Of a stretch of 64,000 nt of DNA, positions 44,133 to 53,408 are shown piece after piece. Position 1 is the first letter of the stretch. Every line of letters starts with the position of its first letter. The DNA comes from Belnapia rosea. GTDB lineage: Bacteria > Pseudomonadota > Alphaproteobacteria > Acetobacterales > Acetobacteraceae. The stretch is from the NCBI RefSeq assembly GCF_900101615.1, contig NZ_FMZX01000018.1, forward strand, positions 31,414 to 95,413, written 5' to 3'. The notes below the pieces were generated by a model. It made no database searches, was not told the DNA's origin, and saw only the letters and a list, made by a program, of their open reading frames with translations. A program made the position numbers and the translations under genes.

Positions 44133-47100
44133 GTGACCCTCTTCCACATCCCGACGCATCTGCCCTTCCTCGACTGCCTCGCGGCCGGGGTGCTGAAGGC
44201 CATCCCGGGCGATGCGCCGGAGCGGCTGTCCCGCGTCACCATCCTGCTGCCGACCCGCCGCTCGGCCCGGGCGCTGCGCACCGCCTTCCTTCGCGCTGCC
44301 GAGGGACGGGCATTGCTGCTGCCGCGGATGCGGGCGCTGGCCGGCCTCTCGACCGAGGATGCGGACGAGCTGGCGCTGCCGACGCTGCTCGACCTGCCAC
44401 CCGCCGTTGACCCGCTGCGCCGCCAGGCGGTGCTGACCGGCTTCATCCAGCGCCTGCCCCGTGAGCGCGGCGGCCCGGCAACGCCGGACCAGGCCTGGGC
44501 GCTCGCCGGCGCGTTGGGCACGTTGCTGGACGAGATCGCCCTCGAGGAGCGCGACCTCGACCTGCTCGCCGAGACCCCGCCCATGGCGCTCGCCGAGCAC
44601 TGGCTGGAACGACTCGAGTCGCTGGTGCCGGAGACGCATGCGGCGCATTGGCAGATCACCCTCGCCTTCCTGCGCGGCGTCATGGCGCAGTGGCAGCATT
44701 GGCTGGAGGGAGAGGGGCTGCTCGATATCGGCATGCGCCGCGCCCAGGCGCTGCGCGCCCAGACCATCGCCTGGCAGCAGGACCCGCCGCGGGATCTGGT
44801 GGTCGCCGCCGGTATCGGCGTCGGCGGCACCATTCCGGCGGCCGAGGCGCTGCTGCGCGTCATCGCCCATGACCTGCCGCAGGGCGCGGTCGTGCTGCAT
44901 GGGTTTGACTCGGCTTCGACCGAGCCGCGCGTCTGGGATGCCATCCCCGATTCGCCGACCCACCCCTATTGCGGCCAGCGGCGACTGCTCGCCGCGCTGA
45001 AAACCGGCGCCGACCAGGTCGCCCGCTGGCACGGCTGCCCGCCGGAGGAGAATGCCGGGCGTGCCGCCCCCCAGCGGCGGCCAGACCTGCTCGGCATGGC
45101 ACTGCGCCCCGCCGCCGGCTTGCCCGCCTGGCAGTCCCGCCGGCCGGAGGATTGGCGCCCGGCGCTTGAGGGTCTCACCCTGCTGGCCGCGCCCGACGCC
45201 CAGGCCGAGGCCGCCGCCATCGCCCTCACGCTGCGTGAGGCGCTGGAGGACCCTGCTGCCCGCGTTGCCCTCGTCACCCCCGACCGTGACCTCGCCAGGC
45301 GTGTTTCCGCCGAACTGGCCCGGCATGGCGTCACGGCCGACGACTCGGCTGGTGAGCCGCTGGGCGAGACGCCGACCGGCAGCTTCCTCCGCCTGCTCGC
45401 CCGCATGGCTGCCGCCGAGCTGGCGCCTGTGCCGCTGCTGTCGGTCCTCAAGCACCCGCTCTGCGCAGGCGGCTGGGAGCGCGCCCGCTGGCTCGCCGCC
45501 GTCCGTCGCCTGGAACGCGCCGCACTGCGCGGCCCACGCCCGGCGCTCGGCATGGCCGGGCTGCGCGACGCCGCCCGTTCCGGCCTGGCCCGCGAATCCG
45601 ACGCCGCGGCCCTGGCCGAGGTCGCCGCCCTGCTCGATGCGCTGGAGGCAGCGCTCGGTCCCTTCACCGGCCTCGGCTCGACTCCCCGCCCGCCTGCCAC
45701 GCTGCTCGCCGATCATCTCGCCGCCGCCGAGGCGCTGGCGGCGACGCCGACCCTGCCCGGCGGCCTCCGCCTCTATGCCGGGGAGGAGGGCGAGGCGCTG
45801 GCCTCCCATCTTGCCGCGCTCGCGCCGGCCATGGCTTTGCTACCGCCGCTCTCCGCCGAGGCCTGGCCCTCCCTCTTCGATGCCGCCATGGATGGCGCCG
45901 CGGCCCCGAGCCTCCGCGGCAGCCGTGGGCGGGAGGGCGGGCCGCATCCGCGCGTCGAGATCCTCGGCCTGCTGGAAGCACGGTTGCTGACCTTCGACCG
46001 CGTCGTGCTCGGCGCGCTCGACGAGACGGTCTGGCCGCTGGCGACCGATCCTGGCCCCTGGATGAGCCGGCCGATGCGGCGCGAGTTCGGCCTGCCGGAG
46101 CCGGAGGCGCGGATCGGCCGCGTCTGCGCCGATTTCCTGCTGACGGCCTGCTCGGCGCCGGAAGCCGTGCTGTCGCGCGCGCAACGCCGAGGTGGAGCGC
46201 CGACCCTGCCGGCGCGCTGGCTGACACGGCTGGAAACCTTCCTCGCCGGTCAGGACGGGCTGCGGCTGGAGCCGAGCCCGGCCATTGCCTGGGCCGCCCG
46301 CCTCGACCGTGCCGAGCGCGCCATGCCCTGTGCCCGCCCTGCCCCGCGCCCGCGGCCGGAGCAGCGGCCGACGCGGCTGTCCGTCACCCAGGTGGAGACG
46401 CTGATCGCCGATCCTTACGCCTTCTACGCCCGGCACGTGTTGCGCCTCTTCCCGCTCGACCCGCTGGAGGCGGATGCGGGGGTGCTCGATTACGGCAACC
46501 TGGTGCATGCCGCGATGGCAGGCTTCGTCCGCCGCCTCTCCGGCCAGCCATGGCCGGGCGGGGATGTGGCACGGCATTGGTGGGAGGATGCGGCCCGGGC
46601 GGCGCTCGCCAAGGCCTCGCCTCGCCCCGGCCTCGCCGCCTTCTGGGCGCCGCGCCTCGCCCGCATCGGTGCCTTCGCCGTGCAGCAGGAGGCTGCCCTG
46701 CGCCTGGGCGCCGGCCCGATCCGCAGCGAGGTGGAAGTGCGGGGCGAGCTGCCGCTCCGCCTCGGCGGCCGGGAGGTGAAGCTCACCGCCACGGCCGACC
46801 GGATCGACATCCTCCCGACCGGCCTCCGCATTCTCGACTACAAGACCGGCGAGCCGCCGAGCGGCGAGGCGGTGCGGGACGGGCGGAAGCCGCAGCTCAC
46901 CCTGGAAGCCGCCATCGCCGCGGCTGGCGGCTTCGGGCGCGTGCCGGCCGAGGATGCCGAGGCGCTGCTGTACTGGCGCCTTTCCGGCGGGCCGAAGCCG
47001 GGCGAGGAAAAACCCGCTGCCGAGGACAAGCTGCTGGTGCGCCAGCTGGCCGATGCGGCGCAGACGGCGCTGATCGAGCTGATCGGCGATTTCCTGCTGG

Positions 47101-47219
47101 GCGATCGCCCCTTCACCGCCCGGCCGCATCCGAAGCGGGCACCGGCGGGCGACGATTACGACCATCTCTCCCGCCTCGCCGAATGGGCAGGCGCCGAGGA
47201 TGCGAGGACCGACCAGTGA
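44133..47219 (+). CDS. addB: Double-strand break repair protein AddB (alphaproteobacterial type)
   Basis: A 1028-residue subunit of the AddAB helicase-nuclease, which resects DNA ends for RecA. The C-terminal PD-(D/E)xK nuclease has SVTQVETLIADPYAFY and the active core ILDYKTGEPPSGEA (Asp902, Lys904). The N-terminal half is a decayed helicase fold without a P-loop. No cysteine occurs in roughly the last 230 residues, so the iron-sulfur staple of Gram-positive AddB is absent, as in the alphaproteobacterial form. It starts at GTG 44133 and overlaps addA as GTGA. Confidence 0.93.
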   Translation: MTLFHIPTHLPFLDCLAAGVLKAIPGDAPERLSRVTILLPTRRSARALRTAFLRAAEGRALLLPRMRALAGLSTEDADELALPTLLDLPPAVDPLRRQAVLTGFIQRLPRERGGPATPDQAWALAGALGTLLDEIALEERDLDLLAETPPMALAEHWLERLESLVPETHAAHWQITLAFLRGVMAQWQHWLEGEGLLDIGMRRAQALRAQTIAWQQDPPRDLVVAAGIGVGGTIPAAEALLRVIAHDLPQGAVVLHGFDSASTEPRVWDAIPDSPTHPYCGQRRLLAALKTGADQVARWHGCPPEENAGRAAPQRRPDLLGMALRPAAGLPAWQSRRPEDWRPALEGLTLLAAPDAQAEAAAIALTLREALEDPAARVALVTPDRDLARRVSAELARHGVTADDSAGEPLGETPTGSFLRLLARMAAAELAPVPLLSVLKHPLCAGGWERARWLAAVRRLERAALRGPRPALGMAGLRDAARSGLARESDAAALAEVAALLDALEAALGPFTGLGSTPRPPATLLADHLAAAEALAATPTLPGGLRLYAGEEGEALASHLAALAPAMALLPPLSAEAWPSLFDAAMDGAAAPSLRGSRGREGGPHPRVEILGLLEARLLTFDRVVLGALDETVWPLATDPGPWMSRPMRREFGLPEPEARIGRVCADFLLTACSAPEAVLSRAQRRGGAPTLPARWLTRLETFLAGQDGLRLEPSPAIAWAARLDRAERAMPCARPAPRPRPEQRPTRLSVTQVETLIADPYAFYARHVLRLFPLDPLEADAGVLDYGNLVHAAMAGFVRRLSGQPWPGGDVARHWWEDAARAALAKASPRPGLAAFWAPRLARIGAFAVQQEAALRLGAGPIRSEVEVRGELPLRLGGREVKLTATADRIDILPTGLRILDYKTGEPPSGEAVRDGRKPQLTLEAAIAAAGGFGRVPAEDAEALLYWRLSGGPKPGEEKPAAEDKLLVRQLADAAQTALIELIGDFLLGDRPFTARPHPKRAPAGDDYDHLSRLAEWAGAEDARTDQ

Positions 47220-50200
47220 GCGAGAACGCCCGCCTTCGCGCCGAGCAGCAGCAGCAGCTGGCTTCCGATCCCGCCGTCTCCGCCTGGGTGGGCGCCTCGG
47301 CCGGCTCGGGCAAGACCAAGGTGCTGATCGACCGCGTGCTGCGGCTGCTGCTTGACCCCGATCAGGTGCCGGGCCGCATTCTCTGCCTCACCTTTACCCG
47401 CGCGGCGGCGGCGGAGATGCAGGACCGCCTCCGCAAGCGCCTCGGCACCTGGACGACCGCGGAGGAGCCCAAGCTTGCCGAGCAGATCCGCCGCCTCACC
47501 GGGCTCGAGCCGGATGCGCGACTGATCGATCGGGCGCGGCGACTGCTGATCGAGGTGCTGGAGATGCCGGGCGGCATGCGCATCTCGACCATCCACAGCT
47601 TCTGCCAGAGCCTGCTGCGCAGCTTCCCGCTCGAGGCCGACCTGCCGCCGCAATTCGCCGTGCTGGAGGAGCAGGACGCCGCCGCCATGCTGGCCGAGGC
47701 GCGTGAGGCGGTGCTGGCGAATGCCGGGGCGGTGGCGCAGGAGCTCTCGCTGCTGGCGGGCATTGCCTCGGCCGATACCTTCGCCGATGTGACGCGGGCG
47801 CTGCTGCAGGATACGGCGCGGGAGCGGCTGGTGCGCTGCCTGGATGGCTGCAACGGCATCGCGGGGCTCCGCCTGCGCCTCGCCACGGCGCTGGGCGCGC
47901 CGGACAGCCTCGACGAGGCAGAGGTGATCGCCGCCGCCTGCGCCGTGGAGGAGGCACCGCTGCGCATGGCGGCCAGCCTGCTCGGCGCCAGCAAGAACGA
48001 GAACGACCGCAAGCGCGCGGAGCTGCTCGCGGCCTGGATCGGGGCCGATGCCGAGGCGCGCACGGCGCGCTTCGACGATTGGCATAAGTTCTTCATCACC
48101 GACAAGGGGACGGTGCGCGCCGGCACCGGCCTTGCCACCAAGAGCGTCGGGGCCCGGCAGGCGGAGGTGCTCGCCGCGTTGCAGGCCGAGGGCGAGCGGC
48201 TGTTGAAGGTTGCCGAGCAGCGTGCCGCCTGCCGCCTGGCCGCGGCGACGGGCGCGTTGCTGGCGCTGGCCGCACCGGTGCTCGACCGCAGCCGGGCACG
48301 GCAGCGCCAGGCCGGGCTGCTCGGCTATGGCGACCTGATCGAGCATGTGCGGCGCATCCTGGAGGACCCCGGCAGCGCCTGGGTGCTCTACAAGCTGGAT
48401 GGCGGGCTCGACCATGTGCTGCTGGACGAGGCGCAGGACAGCAACCCGGCGCAATGGGGCATCGCCGCCGCGCTGACGGCGGAGTTCTTCGCGGGCGCCG
48501 GCGTCGAGCGCGGGCGGGCCCGTTCGCTCTCCGCCGCGGCGGTGGAGGCGCCGGCGCCGCGCCGCACGGTCTTCGCCGTGGGCGACATCAAGCAGGCCAT
48601 CTATGGCTTCCAGGGCGCCGATGCGGCGGGCTTCGCCACATGGCAGCTGCATTACGGCCGGCAGGTCGCCGATGGCGGCGGCGAGTTCCGTCAGGTGCAG
48701 CTCGACGTCTCCTTCCGCTCGACGGCGCCGGTGCTGGCTCTCGTCGATGCGGTCTTCAAGGATGGGCCGGCGCGGCAGGGTGTCGTCGCCGATGATGGCC
48801 CGTCGCTGCTGCACCTGCCGGACCGGCTCGGCCATGCGGGAAGCGTCGAGTTGTGGCCGTTGCTCCGCCCTGCGGAGACGCCGGCGCCCGAGCCTTGGCT
48901 GGTGCCGCTCGAGCCCGAGCGGGTGGCGAGTGCCGATGCGCTGATGGCCGAGACGCTGGCGGCGCGCATCGACCACATGATCCGCCATGAGCGGCTGGAG
49001 GCGCGCGGCCGTGGCGTGCGGGCGGGCGACGTGCTGGTGCTGCTGCGGAAGCAGGCCAATGTCGCCCTCGTCCCGCTGCTGGTCCGCGCCTTGAAGGCAC
49101 GGCAGGTTCCGGTCGCGGGTGTCACCCGCATCAAGCTTGTCGAGCATATCGCGGTGATGGACCTGCTGGCCCTCTGCGACGTGCTGTTGCTGCCGGAGGA
49201 TGACCTTCAGCTGGCGGCGCTGCTGAAAAGCCCGCTGATCGGCCTGTCCGAGGAGGATCTGCTGGAGCTGGCACATGGGCGCACCGGCTCGCTCTGGGGC
49301 GCGCTGATGGCGCGGCAGGGCGAGGCGGCGGATGGCGTAGCGGCGCGGGCGGCGGGCTGGCTGGCACGGCTTTCGGGACGGGCCGATCTCGTCACCCCGC
49401 ATGCGCTGCTGGCCGAGGTGCTCGGCGAGCCATCGATGGACGGCACGCGCGGCCGGGCGCGGCTGCTGGCCCGGCTGGGCCCTGAAGCGGCGGATGTGCT
49501 GGACGAATTGCTCAACGCCGCGCTGACCCATGAGCGGCGCCACCCGCCGAGCCTGCAGGGCTTCCTCCACTGGTTGCGCCAGGGCGGGGCCGAGGTGAAG
49601 CGCGAGGCCGAGGCGGCCGGCGATGCGGTGCGCATCATGACCGTCCACAATGCCAAGGGGCTGCAGGCACCGATCGTCATCCTGCCGGATGTCGGCAGCG
49701 GCACCGGTTCGGAGTCCATCCGCTGGCTGGAGGGGGATGGCGTGACCCTGCCGCTCTGGGCGCCGAACAAGAGCTTCCATGCTCCCGCCTTCCTCCGCGC
49801 CAAGGCCGCCGACGAGGTACGGCGGCAGGAGGAGGAGAATCGGCTGCTCTATGTCGCGCTGACCCGGGCCGAGGACCGGCTGGTTGTTTGCGGCTGGGGC
49901 AAGGAGCCGGGCGAGTGGTACCTGCATGTCGCCGCCGGCTTCCGCCGGATGGCGGGGGCGGCGGAGCATCGCTTCGACCATGGCGGCTTCGGCGCTCCGG
50001 CGGCCTGCGATTTCGGCGATGGCATCGCCTGGCGGCTCGGTTGCCCGCAGGAGGAAGCACCGATGCCGGATAGCGGGGCCGCGGCCGAGGCCGAGGCCGG
50101 GCCGCTGCCGGATTGGGCGACCCGCCCGGCACCGGCCGAGGCGGTGGAGGCGGCGCTCAGCCCCTCCGCCCTGCCTGGCGAGCAGGAAGCGCCGGCTGCC

Positions 50201-50737
50201 GCCCCGCATGGCGAGGCCGACCCCGGCGGGCGGCGCTTCCGCCGCGGCCGGGTGATGCATGCCCTGCTGCAGCACCTGCCGGAACGGCCCAGGGCGGAGC
50301 AGCGGGAGGCGGCGGCGCGTTTCCTCGCCCGCCCGGGCCATGGGCTGGAACCGGCCGAGCAGGCGGAGATGCTGGAGGAGGTGCTGGCCCTGATCGCGGC
50401 CCCCGCTATCGCCGCAGCCTTCGGCCCGGACAGCCTCGCCGAGGCGCCGATTGCAGGGCAACTCGGGAAGCAGCTGGTGACCGGCCAGGTGGACCGGCTC
50501 GTGGTCTCGTCCGATCGGGTGCTGGTGCTCGACTACAAGACCAACCGCCCGCCGCCGGCCAGGCCGGAGGAGGTCGCGCCACTCTATCTGCGGCAGATGG
50601 CGGCCTATCGCGCCGTGCTCCGGCAGGCCTTCCCCGGCCGCGCTGTGGAGTGCGCCCTGGTCTGGACCTATGGGGCGCGGCTGATGCCGTTGCCCGGGGA
50701 ATTGCTGGACCAGCACCTTCCCGCGATTGGCTCATAG
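47216..50737 (+). CDS. addA: Double-strand break repair helicase AddA
   Basis: A 1173-residue UvrD-like helicase with nuclease. Walker A is GASAGSGKTKVL (about 26-37). Motif II reads LLDEAQDSNPAQW, motif III continues FAVGDIKQAIYGFQGA, and motif VI-region LLYVALTRAEDRL is present. The C-terminal RecB-type nuclease has VLVLDYKTNRPP (Asp1106, Lys1108). All catalytic parts are intact. It starts at GTG 47216, overlapping the addB stop, which fixes the reading frame. Together with AddB it forms the RecBCD-like end-processing machine. Confidence 0.95.
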   Translation: MSENARLRAEQQQQLASDPAVSAWVGASAGSGKTKVLIDRVLRLLLDPDQVPGRILCLTFTRAAAAEMQDRLRKRLGTWTTAEEPKLAEQIRRLTGLEPDARLIDRARRLLIEVLEMPGGMRISTIHSFCQSLLRSFPLEADLPPQFAVLEEQDAAAMLAEAREAVLANAGAVAQELSLLAGIASADTFADVTRALLQDTARERLVRCLDGCNGIAGLRLRLATALGAPDSLDEAEVIAAACAVEEAPLRMAASLLGASKNENDRKRAELLAAWIGADAEARTARFDDWHKFFITDKGTVRAGTGLATKSVGARQAEVLAALQAEGERLLKVAEQRAACRLAAATGALLALAAPVLDRSRARQRQAGLLGYGDLIEHVRRILEDPGSAWVLYKLDGGLDHVLLDEAQDSNPAQWGIAAALTAEFFAGAGVERGRARSLSAAAVEAPAPRRTVFAVGDIKQAIYGFQGADAAGFATWQLHYGRQVADGGGEFRQVQLDVSFRSTAPVLALVDAVFKDGPARQGVVADDGPSLLHLPDRLGHAGSVELWPLLRPAETPAPEPWLVPLEPERVASADALMAETLAARIDHMIRHERLEARGRGVRAGDVLVLLRKQANVALVPLLVRALKARQVPVAGVTRIKLVEHIAVMDLLALCDVLLLPEDDLQLAALLKSPLIGLSEEDLLELAHGRTGSLWGALMARQGEAADGVAARAAGWLARLSGRADLVTPHALLAEVLGEPSMDGTRGRARLLARLGPEAADVLDELLNAALTHERRHPPSLQGFLHWLRQGGAEVKREAEAAGDAVRIMTVHNAKGLQAPIVILPDVGSGTGSESIRWLEGDGVTLPLWAPNKSFHAPAFLRAKAADEVRRQEEENRLLYVALTRAEDRLVVCGWGKEPGEWYLHVAAGFRRMAGAAEHRFDHGGFGAPAACDFGDGIAWRLGCPQEEAPMPDSGAAAEAEAGPLPDWATRPAPAEAVEAALSPSALPGEQEAPAAAPHGEADPGGRRFRRGRVMHALLQHLPERPRAEQREAAARFLARPGHGLEPAEQAEMLEEVLALIAAPAIAAAFGPDSLAEAPIAGQLGKQLVTGQVDRLVVSSDRVLVLDYKTNRPPPARPEEVAPLYLRQMAAYRAVLRQAFPGRAVECALVWTYGARLMPLPGELLDQHLPAIGS

Positions 50738-50836
50738 CGGACCCGCGCCGCCACCGGCCTTGACCGCAGCCCCCCGGCCGCCGAATTCTCCTGCCATGGT
50801 GGGGCCTTCCTGGCCCCCGGAGCGAGGCGCAGACCG

Positions 50837-51166
50837 ATGAGCGAACTCACCAAGGCCGTGACCGACGACAGCTTCAAGCAGGATGTGCTCGACGCCCCCG
50901 GCCCCGTGCTGGTCGATTTCTGGGCGGAGTGGTGCGGCCCCTGCCGGATGGTCGGCCCCATCCTCGACGACATCGCCCGCGAATACGAAGGCAAGCTGAC
51001 CATCGCCAAGGTCAACATCGACGAGAACCCGATGACGCCGAACGAGTATGCGGTGCGAGGCATCCCGACCATGCTGCTCTTCAAGGATGGCAAGCTGCTC
51101 GACACCAAGGTCGGCGCCCTGCCGAAGACGGCGCTGAAGGACTGGATCGCCGGCAACATCGCCTGA
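50837..51166 (+). CDS. trxA: Thioredoxin TrxA
   Basis: A 109-residue cytoplasmic thioredoxin with the active site [15 protein letters not shown] (Cys-Gly-Pro-Cys at about 35-38), the structural cis-Pro in GIPTMLLF, and buried Asp in VLVDFW. It reduces protein disulfides and ribonucleotide reductase. It lies 99 bp after addA with its own GGAGCGAGG ribosome site, an order common in Alphaproteobacteria. Confidence 0.96.
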   Translation: MSELTKAVTDDSFKQDVLDAPGPVLVDFWAEWCGPCRMVGPILDDIAREYEGKLTIAKVNIDENPMTPNEYAVRGIPTMLLFKDGKLLDTKVGALPKTALKDWIAGNIA

Positions 51167-51249
51167 GCTGTCGCCGAAGGCCGGAGCGGCCGGAGGCGTG
51201 ATGACTGCTTGGGGGTTCCCGGCACGGCCGGGGCCCCTACCTCCGCAGG

Positions 51250-52344
51250 ATGAGACGCACCCTGCTGGCCCTCGCGGCCCTGACCCTGCCGATCGCCGCC
51301 CAGGCCCAGACCGGCTTCCGGGTCACTGACTTCGCCACCGGGCTCGAGCGGCCCTGGGGTGGCGCCTTCCTGCCCGATGGGCGTTTGCTGGTCACCGAAC
51401 GACCGGGGCGGCTGCGGGTCATCGGCCGGGATGGAGCGGTGTCGCCTCCCCTTGCCGGTGTGCCCGCCGTCGAGGCGCGCGGCCAGGGCGGGCTGCTGGA
51501 TGTGGCCCTCGCCCCCGATTTCGCCACGACCCGCGAACTCTATCTCTGCCAGGCGGCGCTGGTGCAGGGCGGCGCCCTGACCCGGCTGGTGCGGGCCCGG
51601 CTCTCGGCCGACGCCATGGCGTTGGAGGGGACAACACCCATCCTCGACGCCACGCCGCCGCAGGAGGGCGGCCGCAACCACTATGGCTGCCGCATCGCCT
51701 TCGGGCCGGACGGGGCGATGTACCTCTCGACCGGCGACCGTTACGCGAACAAGGGACGGGCGCAGAGGCTGGATGACCTCGGCGGTAAGGTGCTTCGGCT
51801 GGCGCGGAACGGCGCGGCCCTCGCCGACAATCCCCTCGCCGGGCGGGCCGGGATACGGGCGGAGATCTTCTCCTATGGCCATCGCAACCCGCAGGGCCTC
51901 GCCTTCAACCCCTGGACCGGCAGCCTGTGGGAGGCCGAATTCGGTGCCCGTGGCGGCGATGAGGTGAACATCCTCCGGCCAGGAGGGAATTACGGCTGGC
52001 CGGTCGTGACCAAGGGCGTTGATTATGATGGCAGCCGGATCGGCGAAGGCACCTCCCGCCCGGATATGGAGGAGCCGATCCATTACTGGGTGCCCTCCGT
52101 CAGCCCGTCCGGCATGGCCTTCTACACCGGCGACGCTTTCCCCTCCTGGCGAGGCAGCCTCTTCCTCGCGGCGCTCAACCCGCCCGGCCTCGTGCGGCTG
52201 GCGACCGAGGGCGACCGCGTGACAGGGGAGGAGCGGATGCTATGGGGACGGACCCGATTCCGGCAGGTGCTTCAGGGCCCGGACGGCTTCCTCTACCTCC
52301 TGACGGATGAGAGCTCGGGGCGGGTACTGCAAGTCAGGCCCTGA
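51250..52344 (+). CDS. PQQ-dependent sugar dehydrogenase (soluble aldose type)
   Basis: A 364-residue secreted six-bladed propeller of the GSDH family. It has a signal peptide (residues 1-20, LAALTLPIAAQAQ), then FATGLERPWGGAFLPDGRLL, the family start. GGRNHYGCRIAFGPDGAMYLS carries the catalytic His region, and GHRNPQGLAFNPWTG follows, with GGDEVNILRPGGNYGWP near the end. It would oxidise sugars in the periplasm with PQQ as cofactor. Acetobacteraceae are known for such periplasmic oxidation. The strand is opposite to the BI-1 gene downstream. Confidence 0.9.
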   Translation: MRRTLLALAALTLPIAAQAQTGFRVTDFATGLERPWGGAFLPDGRLLVTERPGRLRVIGRDGAVSPPLAGVPAVEARGQGGLLDVALAPDFATTRELYLCQAALVQGGALTRLVRARLSADAMALEGTTPILDATPPQEGGRNHYGCRIAFGPDGAMYLSTGDRYANKGRAQRLDDLGGKVLRLARNGAALADNPLAGRAGIRAEIFSYGHRNPQGLAFNPWTGSLWEAEFGARGGDEVNILRPGGNYGWPVVTKGVDYDGSRIGEGTSRPDMEEPIHYWVPSVSPSGMAFYTGDAFPSWRGSLFLAALNPPGLVRLATEGDRVTGEERMLWGRTRFRQVLQGPDGFLYLLTDESSGRVLQVRP

Positions 52345-52356
52345 TCGGTCGCCATG

Positions 52357-52387
52357 AAAAAGGCCCCGGGGATTGCTCCCCGGGGCC
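52357..52387 (-). terminator. Rho-independent terminator of the BI-1 gene
   Basis: A 10-bp stem GGCCCCGGGG / CCCCGGGGCC with a 6-base loop. Five A on the plus strand (52357-52361) give a T-run at the 3' side for the minus-strand gene. It may also help end the sugar dehydrogenase transcript. Confidence 0.85.
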
Positions 52388-52412
52388 CGGTCCTCCGCCT
52401 TGAGGCGCAGGC

Positions 52413-53207
52413 TTACTCGTTGTTCTGCCGGACGCCGACGAGCGACAGCAGCATCTGGAACAGGTTGATGAAGTTCAGGTAGAGACCGAGCGCGTCCATC
52501 ACGCTGCGCTTGCCGGCCTCCTCCGTACCCTCGGCATAGGCGTATTCAACGTAATCGGCCTTGATGCGCTGGGTGTCGAAGGCCGTCAGGCCGAGGAACA
52601 CCACGACGCCGATCAGGCTGATGGCGAACTGCAGCGCCGAGCTGGCCAGGAACATGTTCACCAGGCCGGCCAGGATGATGCCGATCAGGCCCATCATCAT
52701 GAAGCTGCCCATCCGCGTCAGATCCGCCTTCGTCGTGTAGCCGTAGAGGCTGACGCCGGCATACATGGCGGCGGTGACGAAGAATGTGCTGGCGATGGAG
52801 GCACCGGTGTAGCGATACGCCAGGTTGCTCAGGCTCGCGCCCATGCAGACGCAGAAGGCCCAGAACAGCGCCTGCGCCGTGCTCTTGCTCAACCGGTTGT
52901 AGCCGAAGCTCAGCACCAGGGTGAAGGCGAGCGGTGAGAGCGCGGCGATCCAGAACAGGATGGTCGGCTGCCTCACGATCCGGCCGCTCGGCATCTGCGC
53001 CGTGGCGTAGAACAGGTCATGCAGGGCGGGCACCGTCACGACCAGAAGGGCGACGATGCCGGTCAATGCCAGCCCCGAAGCCATCCAGTTGTAGACCCGG
53101 AGCATATACGCCCGGAGCCCGGCATCGATGGCGACCGCGTCGGCGGTCGCCGCGCGACCCCAGCCTGGCGCACCCGTCGTGGTACGATAGTCGGGTTGAA
53201 GGGCCAT
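52413..53207 (-). CDS. Bax inhibitor-1/YccA family membrane protein
   Basis: A 264-residue inner-membrane protein with seven hydrophobic helices. Family traits are LRVYNWMASGLALTGIVALL at helix 1 and the later FDTQRIKADY, followed by LGLYLNFINLFQMLL at the end. Bacterial members modulate the FtsH protease or leak calcium. The ATG at 53207 follows an AGGTTC-type weak site. A sigma-32-like promoter lies upstream (53253-53279), which would fit a role in protein quality control. Confidence 0.93.
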   Translation of the reverse strand: MALQPDYRTTTGAPGWGRAATADAVAIDAGLRAYMLRVYNWMASGLALTGIVALLVVTVPALHDLFYATAQMPSGRIVRQPTILFWIAALSPLAFTLVLSFGYNRLSKSTAQALFWAFCVCMGASLSNLAYRYTGASIASTFFVTAAMYAGVSLYGYTTKADLTRMGSFMMMGLIGIILAGLVNMFLASSALQFAISLIGVVVFLGLTAFDTQRIKADYVEYAYAEGTEEAGKRSVMDALGLYLNFINLFQMLLSLVGVRQNNE

Positions 53208-53252
53208 AGGTGTCTTGAACCTCCCAAAGGGGGTTATCCCCGCGGCTCGGTT

Positions 53253-53279
53253 ATATGGACAGCCTGTAACCCGTTTCAA
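53253..53279 (-). promoter_or_regulatory. Possible heat-shock (sigma-32) promoter of the BI-1 gene
   Basis: On the minus strand: GTTGAAA (-35; TTGAAA at 53279-53274), 15-bp spacer, CCATATAA (-10; CCATAT at 53258-53253). This resembles the RpoH consensus CTTGAAA / CCCATNT. The -35 lies in a perfect CCCGTT-TC-AACGGG palindrome (53270-53283). Confidence 0.45.
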
Positions 53280-53408
53280 CGGGATTCGGGAGCAGCAGGG
53301 CCACCGACGCCTCACAACCTGTCCGGCCGGCGGGCGCGGTCGCCGCCAGCACCTATAATATGGGCATAACAGGCGTTAGTTTCACGTGAAGAAGTGTGGC
53401 TCCTTGCC

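Noticed and set aside
47156..50716. A 1186-codon open frame antisense to addA
   Set aside because: It has no family motif and mirrors the codon pattern of addA, whose helicase and nuclease motifs are complete. Long antisense frames are expected at this GC content.
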